Made by a program: the position numbers and the translations under genes. Under the pieces are notes generated by a model. That model was not told the DNA's origin and searched no databases. It saw only the letters and a program-made list of their open reading frames with translations. Source: Clostridiaceae bacterium (GTDB lineage Bacteria > Bacillota > Clostridia > Oscillospirales > Acutalibacteraceae). From it: DNA of 23,231 nt. The stretch's first letter is position 1. The number at the start of each line of letters is the position of its first letter. The stretch lies in NCBI GenBank assembly GCA_904501705.1, contig CAJGCA010000023.1, positions 1 to 23,231 of the forward strand. Direction: 5' to 3'. Below, piece by piece: positions 14,213-20,776 of this stretch.

Positions 14213-15697
14213 ATGTTTGAAAAGATAACGCCGGAGGCAGCAGGAATTTCATCCTCGGAAATAAAAAGATACATAGACTATCTAAACGATAATTCCTATT
14301 CCATACACTCGCTCTTGATGCTTCGTGATGGCAACCTGTTTACAGAAGCGTACTGGAAACCTTTTAACAAGGATTTCTGCCACAGACAGTACTCGCAAAC
14401 CAAAAGCTTTGTCGGCATAGCGATAGGTCTGCTCGTCTCGGACGGTGCGCTTTCGTTAGACGATAAAATAGTCGATCTCTTTCCCGAGAAGATAGACGAT
14501 TATGGCGCAATACCGGAAAGACTCAAGGTTCAAACGGTACGCCAGATGCTGACCATGACAACAGTGGGAGATCATCGATGTTGGTTTGGAGAGACAGACC
14601 CCGACAGAACCCACATCTACTTCAGTAACCGCAGGGGTGCAAATGTCGCAGGTGGATTGTGGAAATACGATTCTGGCGGCTCACAGGTGCTCTCAAGTCT
14701 GGTAGAAAAGCTCACGGGTATGCCCCTGTTTGACTTCCTCCATAAAAGGCTCTTCTCTCATATGGGTACGTTCAAAACCGCAAGGATACTAAAAACACCG
14801 AACGGCGATTCCTGGGGTGACTCGGCTATGCTCTGTACCGCGCGAGATATGGCATCCTTCGCACAGCTGTTGATGAACGGCGGCAGTTGGGATGGCAAGC
14901 AGCTCATTGATGAGGCTTATGTAGCAAAGGCTACTTCCAAGCTTGTAGACAACTCCGAGGCAAAGGAGGGACATGTGTTCGGTCACGGATACGGCTATCA
15001 GATATGGCGCACAGCTCGCGATGGCTTCGCCTTCGTCGGAATGGGCGGTCAGATCACCTTAGTAATTCCCTCAAAGCGCCTCATATTTGTCATTAACGCG
15101 GATACTCAAGGCAATGACTCGGCATACGATATCATAGTCAATGGATTCTTCTCATTTATAGTGGACAGAATATCCGACTCTCCCCTGCCCGATGCCCCCA
15201 GCGAATATGAGGTGCTTGAGAACACAATAAGTGGACTTGAGCTGTTTGCGCTCAAGGGAATGGATATCAACTGCCCACTTAGAGAGCGCATCCATAATGT
15301 GACATACATCTGTGAGCCAAACAGACTGGGAATAACGGATCTCTCGTTCGTCTTTGATGGTGATCGTGGTGAGTTTAGATATACCAATCAGCAGGGCGCA
15401 AAGATCCTTCCCTTCGGCATCAATAAAAACGTGTTTGTAAAATTCCCTGAGCTTGGATACTCCGACGAAGTGGGGCGAGAGGTCACAACGAACGGACACA
15501 CCTACTCCTCTGCGGTATCACTGCGCTTTACCGAGGCTGGGAAACTGCAAATAAAGGTACAAATCATAGACAAATACTTTGGCAATTTCCTTGCTACCTT
15601 TGCTTTTGTAGGTAATGAGATTTCCTGCGATTTTATTGCAACTGCGGAAAACTTCCTGCAGAAGTACAGTGGATCCTTTGTGGCAAAAAGAATGTAA
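14213..15697 (+). CDS. Serine hydrolase of the beta-lactamase (class C / esterase) family
   Basis: The 494-residue protein has an N-terminal serine beta-lactamase-like domain (about 1-310): SxxK motif SQTK with nucleophile Ser61 and Lys64, the second motif YDS with Tyr152, and late motifs GHGYGYQIW and FVGMGGQ. A C-terminal strand-rich region of about 180 residues follows. There is no signal peptide, so it should be cytoplasmic and not a periplasmic penicillin-binding protein or an antibiotic lactamase. AAGGAG before 14213 and 11 bases between genes place it in the GH4 operon. Family members include acetyl and other ester hydrolases; removing ester groups from imported uronides is a reasonable guess from context but is not shown by sequence. 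Confidence 0.8.
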   Translation: MFEKITPEAAGISSSEIKRYIDYLNDNSYSIHSLLMLRDGNLFTEAYWKPFNKDFCHRQYSQTKSFVGIAIGLLVSDGALSLDDKIVDLFPEKIDDYGAIPERLKVQTVRQMLTMTTVGDHRCWFGETDPDRTHIYFSNRRGANVAGGLWKYDSGGSQVLSSLVEKLTGMPLFDFLHKRLFSHMGTFKTARILKTPNGDSWGDSAMLCTARDMASFAQLLMNGGSWDGKQLIDEAYVAKATSKLVDNSEAKEGHVFGHGYGYQIWRTARDGFAFVGMGGQITLVIPSKRLIFVINADTQGNDSAYDIIVNGFFSFIVDRISDSPLPDAPSEYEVLENTISGLELFALKGMDINCPLRERIHNVTYICEPNRLGITDLSFVFDGDRGEFRYTNQQGAKILPFGINKNVFVKFPELGYSDEVGREVTTNGHTYSSAVSLRFTEAGKLQIKVQIIDKYFGNFLATFAFVGNEISCDFIATAENFLQKYSGSFVAKRM

Positions 15698-15720
15698 ATA
15701 CAAATTATTTAGGAGATATT

Positions 15721-17010
15721 ATGAGATTAACAAACGCACCTGTTTCTGAACGCATAATCCAGTTCGGTGAGGGCGGGTTCCTACGGGGATTTGCGGATTG
15801 GATGATACAGAAAATGACCGACGCCGGTATTTTTGAAGGCAAGGTCGTTGTGGTTCAACCTATCGAAAACGGAACGTGTGACCTTCTCACGGCGCAGAAC
15901 TGCAAATATACACATATTTTAAGAGGCGATGAGGGAGTAGAAACCTCGGTCATTGACGTAATCTCTCGCTGCGTAAAGCCTTATGACGACTTCGAGTCAT
16001 ATCTCGCCTTGGCAGATATCCCGTCAATGAGATTTATCATATCAAATACTACCGAATCGGGTATCGTCTTTAATGACACAGATACACCAAAGCGCGCACC
16101 CTATATATCCTTCCCCGCAAAGCTGACTCTGCTTTTAAAGAGAAGATATGACAGGGGATTGGGCGGTTTTATACTCCTACCCTGTGAGCTTATCGACAGA
16201 AACGGAGACAACCTTAAAAAGTGCGTGCTTCAATATGCCCACCTTTGGAGCTATCCCGAAGACTTCAAGGAGTGGATCGAAAAGGAAAATGTGTTCTGCA
16301 ACACACTTGTAGACCGTATCAACACGGGATATCCCAAAGACGAGGTAATCGAACTCGGGTACGAGGATAAGATGATAAACACCTCGGAATTCTTTCATCT
16401 TTGGGTCATAGAAACCGACTTTGACCTTGAGCGCGAGCTCCCCTTTTCCCGTGCAGGGCTGAACGTTATTATAACCAAGGATAAGCTCGAGGATTATCGC
16501 ACAAGAAAGGTGCGTATACTCAACGGCGCTCATACATCCTTAACTCCGTACGCGTTGCTATCGGGTTTTGATACAGTGAAGTCCTGCATGGATAACAAAG
16601 TGATGCGCGAACATATAAGAAAGTGCGTTTTTGACGAGATAATACCCACATTAGACCTGCCCCGTGAGGAATTATGGGAGTATGCAGAGCAGGTTTTCGT
16701 GCGTTTTTCAAATCCGTATATAAAGCACCACCTCTCATCGATAGCCCTGAACTCGGTTGATAAATTTAAAGTCAGAGTGCTCCCGTCTATACTCGAGTAT
16801 AGGCGTAGATTCAATACTCTGCCGGGGACTCTGATCTTCGCCTTTGCAAAGCTAATCGACCTTTACCGCACAGATATGACAAACGATACGGCAGAGGTGA
16901 CAGATTTTATGAAAACCGCATCCGTCAGGGATATACTCGGCAGAATCGACTATTGGGGAGAGGACCTCTCGTTTATGCACGCCGAGGTGATGAAATATGT
17001 TACTGAATAA
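15721..17010 (+). CDS. uxaB: Tagaturonate reductase (altronate oxidoreductase), mannitol dehydrogenase family
   Basis: The 429-residue NAD-dependent polyol dehydrogenase would reduce tagaturonate to altronate. The N-terminus has the family nucleotide-binding start QFGEGGFLRGFADWMIQKM (residues 14-32), followed by VVVVQPIENG. The C-terminal catalytic motif KVRILNGAHTSL contains the conserved Lys, Asn and His of long-chain mannitol dehydrogenases. Fructuronate reductase (UxuB) is a relative, but the partner is altronate dehydratase, which favours UxaB. It is about 50 residues shorter than the typical E. coli enzyme, with no sign of frameshift. AGGAGATATT precedes the ATG. Its last 14 bases overlap uxaA, so the two are translationally coupled. 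Confidence 0.9.
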   Translation: MRLTNAPVSERIIQFGEGGFLRGFADWMIQKMTDAGIFEGKVVVVQPIENGTCDLLTAQNCKYTHILRGDEGVETSVIDVISRCVKPYDDFESYLALADIPSMRFIISNTTESGIVFNDTDTPKRAPYISFPAKLTLLLKRRYDRGLGGFILLPCELIDRNGDNLKKCVLQYAHLWSYPEDFKEWIEKENVFCNTLVDRINTGYPKDEVIELGYEDKMINTSEFFHLWVIETDFDLERELPFSRAGLNVIITKDKLEDYRTRKVRILNGAHTSLTPYALLSGFDTVKSCMDNKVMREHIRKCVFDEIIPTLDLPREELWEYAEQVFVRFSNPYIKHHLSSIALNSVDKFKVRVLPSILEYRRRFNTLPGTLIFAFAKLIDLYRTDMTNDTAEVTDFMKTASVRDILGRIDYWGEDLSFMHAEVMKYVTE

Positions 17011-18367
17011 GCTTGATAACGTTCGTGTTGATCTCTCTAACGGACACAAATACGCGATAACCGATATTTTAAAAGGTGAGTACATAATCAAATACGGAAA
17101 CCCCATAGGTCATGCGGTCAAGGATATCAAAAAAGGCGATCACGTACACACTCACAATATGAAAACCAACCTTTCGGGGATCATCGAATACACTTACACT
17201 CCCGTTGCTCATAATGAAAAAAAGATCTCCGACGTTCCAACCTTTATGGGCTACGTCAGAGATGATGGCGAAGTGGGAATCAGAAATGACATATTCATTG
17301 TTAATACCGTCGGCTGTGTAAATAAAACTGCCGAGAAACTTGCATCAATAACGGGAGCGATCGCCTTTCCCCACCCATTCGGCTGTTCTCAGCTCGGTGA
17401 CGATCAGAAAACAACACAGCTTATCCTTCGCGGAATCGTCAACCATCCAAACGCGGCAGGCGTGCTTGTACTTGGCCTCGGGTGCGAAAACAATAACATA
17501 GAGGTATTCAAGAGGGTCCTTGGCGACTATAACGAAAAGCGAGTAAAATTTCTTAACTGTCAGGATGTCGAAGACGATATCAAAGAGGGTATCCAACTGA
17601 TAGACGAGTTAAAAAAATATGCTGAAAAATTCACACGCACCCCTATACCTGTATCAAAATTACGCATAGGTCTTAAGTGCGGTGGCAGCGACGGATACAG
17701 CGGCATCACTGCTAATCCCTTGGTTGGAAGAGTATCGGACAAGCTCATCGCTATGGGGGCGAGCACCGTCCTGACCGAGATTCCCGAAGCCTTTGGAGCG
17801 GAGCATCTATTGATGGCAAGAGCCGCGAATAAGGACATCTTTGAGCGCATTGTTCGCATTATAAACGGCTTCAAGGAATACTACAACCGGCACGGACAGG
17901 TGATCTATGAAAATCCGTCTCCCGGCAACAAGGCCGGCGGAATAACCACTCTTGAGGAGAAGTCACTCGGATGTGTCACAAAGGCAGGCTGCTCCCCCGT
18001 TGTTGACGTGCTAAGCTACGGAGATACGGTAACGCAAGCGGGTCTTTCCCTGCTCGACGGACCGGGAAACGATATAGTTGCCATAACAAATCTCTTTTCT
18101 GCGGGTGTGCATATGATACTTTTTACCACCGGCAGAGGTACTCCCGTCGGAAGCGGTGTGCCTACGGTGAAGATATCCACAAACAGTAAGCTTGCTAAGA
18201 GCAAAGCCGCTTGGATAGATTTTGACGCAAGTCCGATTCTCGACGGTAACGATCTTACAAACGATCTTTTTGCGTACATCCTCCGTGTAGCAGAGGGTGA
18301 AATGACAAAGAACGAGATCTTCGGATATAAGGAAATATCCATATTTAAGGACGGTGTTACACTATAA
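16997..18367 (+). CDS. uxaA: Altronate dehydratase
   Basis: The 456-residue protein would dehydrate D-altronate to 2-keto-3-deoxygluconate. An N-terminal SAF domain (about residues 12-60: YAITDILKGEYIIKYGNPIG, then AVKDIKKGDHVHTHN) is followed by the large UxaA/GarD catalytic domain with YVRDDGEVGIRN, FPHPFGCSQLG, LKCGGSDGYSGITANP and the C-terminal TGRGTPVGSGVPTVKIS. The conserved cysteines and histidines there are those used for the metal centre in the family. The start at 16997 overlaps the end of uxaB, with GAGGTGA upstream. It is slightly shorter than the usual 490 or so residues but intact at both ends. The product KDG is the substrate of the kinase encoded at 295-1317. Confidence 0.92.
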   Translation: MLLNKLDNVRVDLSNGHKYAITDILKGEYIIKYGNPIGHAVKDIKKGDHVHTHNMKTNLSGIIEYTYTPVAHNEKKISDVPTFMGYVRDDGEVGIRNDIFIVNTVGCVNKTAEKLASITGAIAFPHPFGCSQLGDDQKTTQLILRGIVNHPNAAGVLVLGLGCENNNIEVFKRVLGDYNEKRVKFLNCQDVEDDIKEGIQLIDELKKYAEKFTRTPIPVSKLRIGLKCGGSDGYSGITANPLVGRVSDKLIAMGASTVLTEIPEAFGAEHLLMARAANKDIFERIVRIINGFKEYYNRHGQVIYENPSPGNKAGGITTLEEKSLGCVTKAGCSPVVDVLSYGDTVTQAGLSLLDGPGNDIVAITNLFSAGVHMILFTTGRGTPVGSGVPTVKISTNSKLAKSKAAWIDFDASPILDGNDLTNDLFAYILRVAEGEMTKNEIFGYKEISIFKDGVTL

Positions 18368-18427
18368 GCAGGACGTTGGAGGTCTTTGGGAAAACACCTT
18401 TCCCGGTATCGTCAGCAAACAGTGTGA

Positions 18428-18628
18428 CAAGAGCAAGCATTACAAACAGCGCCAAGCCTTCTTGACGATGGAGCTTGGAGGCGTATTTTGCGTGAAGATG
18501 GAACAACAACCTTTGAAGGTTGGGGAAAAGATACCAAATGGAATACCTCCCTTTTCCATATGACAATGTCTTACGCCGCAACCTTTATGGCAGATATTGA
18601 TTTGAACAAGTTATTTGGCGGTATCTAA
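18428..18628 (+). pseudogene. C-terminal remnant of an unidentified gene behind uxaA
   Basis: An open frame of 66 codons with no start codon near its beginning ends in TAA at 18626-18628. It reads like a protein tail (RRILREDGTTTFEGWGKD, then FHMTMSYAATFMADIDLNKL). A stop at 18425-18427 closes it upstream, and the neighbouring frames between 18368 and 18470 are open for stretches, so one or more frameshifts may have broken a longer gene that lost its 5' part. I do not recognise the family. The stop codon lies inside the left arm of repeat copy E, mirroring how the gene before copy C ends at its palindrome. Confidence 0.4.
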
Positions 18629-18645
18629 ATCGGTGCAACGTGCCA
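18620..18645 (+). repeat. Palindromic cassette repeat, copy E (left half, at island right end)
   Basis: It contains GGTATCTAAATCGGTGCAAC and GTGCCA, matching the left arm and core of copies B-D, and stops being similar a few bases after CCA (18643-18645). The right arm, terminator and tail are absent. With copy A, which has only the right half, it makes up exactly one full repeat. Confidence 0.8.
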
Positions 18646-18675
18646 AAAATCCTCATTCGTAAGAATGAGGATTTT
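18646..18675 (+). terminator. Hairpin abutting the island right end; candidate original tRNA-fMet terminator
   Basis: AAAATCCTCATTC (18646-18658) pairs perfectly with GAATGAGGATTTT (18663-18675) over a GTAA tetraloop, followed by ACTTTTTCACTTTT. It starts one base after the CCA of copy E. It now lies behind the uxaA remnant. Confidence 0.7.
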
Positions 18676-18793
18676 ACTTTTTCACTTTTCACTTTTCACT
18701 AAATCCGTCCGAGAAGGTTTTGGAGAGTAATAAGTAAACAGGGATGCAGAAATAAACAACAGAACGGACACCTTGTACGGGTGTCCGTTCTGT
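18676..18793. terminator. Short tandem repeat and terminator of the leftward membrane-protein genes
   Basis: TTTTCAC is repeated three times at about 18679-18699. Then AGAACGGACACC (18761-18772) pairs with GGTGTCCGTTCT (18780-18791), with extra pairing outside (AATAAACA / TGTTTATT). It sits directly after the stop codon of the minus-strand gene at 18794 and on that strand runs toward TTGTTTATTT. Confidence 0.7.
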
Positions 18794-19618
18794 TTATTGC
18801 TCTTCGTTTTGCTTTTTGAGGCGCGCCTTTGCCTCTTCGACGGTCTCACCGTCGCGGGTCAGATATTGATCGACGAACTTGTCTTCAAGCTTGGTGTAGC
18901 CCTTGACAACGCCCTGCTCGATCTTCTTGTAGCCGTCGACGACGCCTTGCTCGATCTTTTTATAGCCGTCGACAACGCCCTCGGCGATCTTCTCGCCCGT
19001 TTTTGCAATACGCGATTTTGCCATAGTGATCTTCCTCCCTCCAATCAGATTGATGCCGAGCAGCAGCACAACGACACACACGCCGCTGCCGGTCAAGATA
19101 TTAAACAGCTGTACCTCCTGCGCACTCATCCCCTCAAACGTCACCAGCATCGACCGCTGCAGCGAAACCACCGACACCAGCGCATCCGCAAAGGAGATGC
19201 TGCGCAGAGTTTTGAACGCGGGTGACGGGTAGCGTCTCGCCTGCACCAAATGAACGATGGCGAGCGTTGCCTTGGTAAAGGTATAGAGCGCAATGGTGAT
19301 CATCACGATCTCGTGATGCTTCACTCCGCGGTCGGTCACCGCCGCAAGGATTACCGTCCCCGCAAAGCACACCGCCAACAGCACGAGCATCACACCCGTA
19401 AAACGGCGGGCGAATTGTTCGGTCGCCGTGTCGCCGTCGCTGCGGCGTTTGATCTGCAGGACAGCGAAACGCATCACGCTGAGCAGAATATAATACGCCC
19501 CCAACGTGACAAACCACCACGAGTGGGTTGACAATCCGAGTGCCGCGTGCACCACCCCAACGGCAAGGTTTGCACAAAAGCTCGCCGTCGTGGTCTTAGC
19601 AAGCCGATCGCGGGTCAT
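18794..19618 (-). CDS. Polytopic membrane protein with C-terminal 11-residue tandem repeats
   Basis: The 274-residue protein has five or six hydrophobic helices in residues 10-200 (for example RFTGVMLVLLAVCFAGTVIL and GSGVCVVVLLLGINLIGG) and a cytoplasmic, charged tail. The tail holds three adjacent 11-residue units: GVVDGYKKIEQ (214-224), an identical second copy (225-235) and GVVKGYTKLED (236-246), then KFVDQYL. These form a predicted amphipathic helix. The function is not recognised. It overlaps the upstream small membrane-protein gene by 4 bp (ATGA), so both are made together, and they are probably controlled by the divergent TetR-family protein. The repeat array at 18881-18979 is also visible as near-identical 33-base units in the DNA, so length variation between strains is likely. 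Confidence 0.75.
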   Translation of the reverse strand: MTRDRLAKTTTASFCANLAVGVVHAALGLSTHSWWFVTLGAYYILLSVMRFAVLQIKRRSDGDTATEQFARRFTGVMLVLLAVCFAGTVILAAVTDRGVKHHEIVMITIALYTFTKATLAIVHLVQARRYPSPAFKTLRSISFADALVSVVSLQRSMLVTFEGMSAQEVQLFNILTGSGVCVVVLLLGINLIGGRKITMAKSRIAKTGEKIAEGVVDGYKKIEQGVVDGYKKIEQGVVKGYTKLEDKFVDQYLTRDGETVEEAKARLKKQNEEQ

Positions 19619-19983
19619 CGGATGCCCTTAACGATCGGGATGAGCGAGAGCAGCGCTACGATGCCGACAAGCCCAATGAGCGTGCCGACAACGATGTTCT
19701 CCCACACCATACAAAAGCACATCCCGACGCCGAGCAGCAGCGCTCCAATCGCCCCGAACAGCACCGTCAAAACGGTCTTCTTGTTGCATTTGAGCGGCCC
19801 CTTGTTCTCCATCTTACGCCACACGAACACCGTGACCAGACCGAGTACCAGCCCGACTGCGCCGAAAATGACGCCCTCGGTGAACGCATGCCACTCGGGC
19901 AACAGCGCCATACACATCCCGAGCGCGAACAGCACGCCGCTCACCGTGCCAAGGATCATCGCAACAAAACTACTCTTCTTCAT
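19615..19983 (-). CDS. Small four-helix membrane protein, TetR-controlled
   Basis: The 122-residue protein consists of four hydrophobic helices in two pairs (FVAMILGTVSGVLFALGMCM, EGVIFGAVGLVLGLVTVFVW; then TVLTVLFGAIGALLLGVGMC and NIVVGTLIGLVGIVALLSLI) joined by a basic loop (RKMENKGPLKCNKK). The two halves look alike (each starts with a GxxxG-rich helix ending GMC), so an internal duplication is likely. The family is not recognised. The start at 19983 has AAAGGAG upstream; the longer open frame runs through the promoter and operator. It is the first gene of a two-gene leftward operon with the repeat-tailed membrane protein. Confidence 0.75.
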   Translation of the reverse strand: MKKSSFVAMILGTVSGVLFALGMCMALLPEWHAFTEGVIFGAVGLVLGLVTVFVWRKMENKGPLKCNKKTVLTVLFGAIGALLLGVGMCFCMVWENIVVGTLIGLVGIVALLSLIPIVKGIR

Positions 19984-20005
19984 AAAACATTCTCCTTTCA
20001 TTAAA

Positions 20006-20016
20006 ACAACAGTTGT
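20006..20016. promoter_or_regulatory. TetR-type operator (membrane-protein side)
   Basis: ACAACAGTTGT is a perfect 11-bp dyad centred on A20011. The core CAACAGTTG recurs, reverse-complemented, as CAACTGTTG at 20078-20086 beside the regulator gene. It lies downstream of the predicted start point of the leftward operon. Confidence 0.6.
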
Positions 20017-20033
20017 GTTTTTATTGCATTTAT

Positions 20034-20062
20034 AGTATACTGTCTTTGCACGCACAAAACAA
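20034..20062 (-). promoter_or_regulatory. Promoter of the two membrane-protein genes
   Basis: On the minus strand TTGTTT (complement of 20057-20062), 17 bases, then TATACT (complement of 20034-20039). Confidence 0.6.
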
Positions 20063-20077
20063 CCGTCAATTTCCAAA

Positions 20078-20086
20078 CAACTGTTG
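20078..20086. promoter_or_regulatory. TetR-type operator (regulator side)
   Basis: CAACTGTTG matches the core of the site at 20006-20016 in inverted orientation and lies 16 bases before the regulator start codon, suited to autorepression. Confidence 0.55.
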
Positions 20087-20102
20087 AGATAATGGAGGAG
20101 CT

Positions 20103-20621
20103 ATGAACGTAAAGAACAACAAACGCCGCCGCGAATCGGTGGAGAAGATCGAAAAAGCCTTTGTCGAGCTATTGCAAACAAAGGAGCTCGGCAAGATCTC
20201 GGTGTCGGAGATCTGTACGATGACCGAGCTTAACCGCACCACCTTTTATTCCAACTATATTGACATCTACGACCTTGCGGACAAGGTGCGAAACAAGCTC
20301 GAGGGCGAATTCTCTTCGCTGTTTGCCGACTACGATTATATGAACGGGCGCGACGGTGTATTCAAGATGTTCACGCATATTAAAGAAAATCAACTGTTCT
20401 ATAAAACCTATTTCAAGCTATGTTATGATGAGAAGCATCTCATCAGCATCTACGATCCCCACCGCGCCGAAAAGGAATTCGGCACGCATAACGTCAAATA
20501 CCACATCGAGTTTTTTCGCAATGGCTTTAACGCGGTCATTAAGCTGTGGCTGGCGGGCGGCTGTGTGGAGTCCCCCGAGGAAATGGCAAACGTCATCAAG
20601 CAGGAATACCGCGGGCGGTAA
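20103..20621 (+). CDS. TetR/AcrR-family transcriptional regulator
   Basis: The 172-residue protein has an N-terminal helix-turn-helix (IEKAFVELLQTKELGKISVS, then EICTMTELNRTTFYSNYIDI), the classic TetR DNA-binding layout, and a helical C-terminal domain of about 110 residues of the kind seen in DhaS-like members. GGAGGAGCT places the start at 20103. It is divergent from the pair of membrane-protein genes, with matching CAACAGTTG dyads before each, so it probably represses both and itself. The ligand is unknown. Confidence 0.88.
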   Translation: MNVKNNKRRRESVEKIEKAFVELLQTKELGKISVSEICTMTELNRTTFYSNYIDIYDLADKVRNKLEGEFSSLFADYDYMNGRDGVFKMFTHIKENQLFYKTYFKLCYDEKHLISIYDPHRAEKEFGTHNVKYHIEFFRNGFNAVIKLWLAGGCVESPEEMANVIKQEYRGR

Positions 20622-20686
20622 GAGGGCATTTCTTCCAATTTTTGTAACAACTTTATAAAAAATTTGTCGAAAATCGCAAGAAATGT

Positions 20687-20715
20687 TTGAAATATGAAAT
20701 GATCTGTGGTAGAAT
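20687..20715 (+). promoter_or_regulatory. Promoter of uraA-upp
   Basis: TTGAAA (20687-20692), a 17-base spacer and TAGAAT (20710-20715), identical in both boxes and spacing to the eda promoter. Confidence 0.75.
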
Positions 20716-20726
20716 GGATTTTAATG

Positions 20727-20751
20727 AGGTGTCAGGCGTTCCCTAACACCT
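20727..20751 (+). promoter_or_regulatory. Leader hairpin before uraA
   Basis: AGGTGT (20727-20732) pairs with ACACCT (20746-20751), extended by AGG/CCT across one mismatch, with a loop CGTTC. It is at the very 5' end of the predicted transcript and is not followed by a T run, so it is not a terminator. It does not match a PyrR site that I can recognise; it may only stabilise the mRNA. Confidence 0.4.
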
Positions 20752-20776
20752 TATAAGTACGTTTAGGAGGGTATTT

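Larger units (their letters stand above)
7179..18645. mobile_element. tRNA-fMet-associated genomic island built of repeat-separated cassettes (inferred)
   Basis: The segment starts directly after the tRNA CCA and ends at the CCA of a half-repeat at 18643-18645. Five copies or half-copies of one repeat lie at its ends and between its gene units: 7179, 9475, 10600, 11361 and 18620. The left end has only the right half and the right end only the left half. Sequence inside 7180-11830 is clearly AT-richer than the flanks, and the uronate block is intermediate. The four cargo units are LysR/YeiH, a membrane protein, a P-loop protein and the uronate operon. No integrase, transposase or conjugation gene is seen, so mobility would have to be provided in trans. 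The extent is inferred from repeats and composition only. Confidence 0.6.

Noticed and set aside
14213..15697. Antibiotic-resistance beta-lactamase
   Set aside because: SxxK and YxS motifs fit the fold, but there is no signal peptide, the protein is longer than class C enzymes, and it sits inside a uronate operon.
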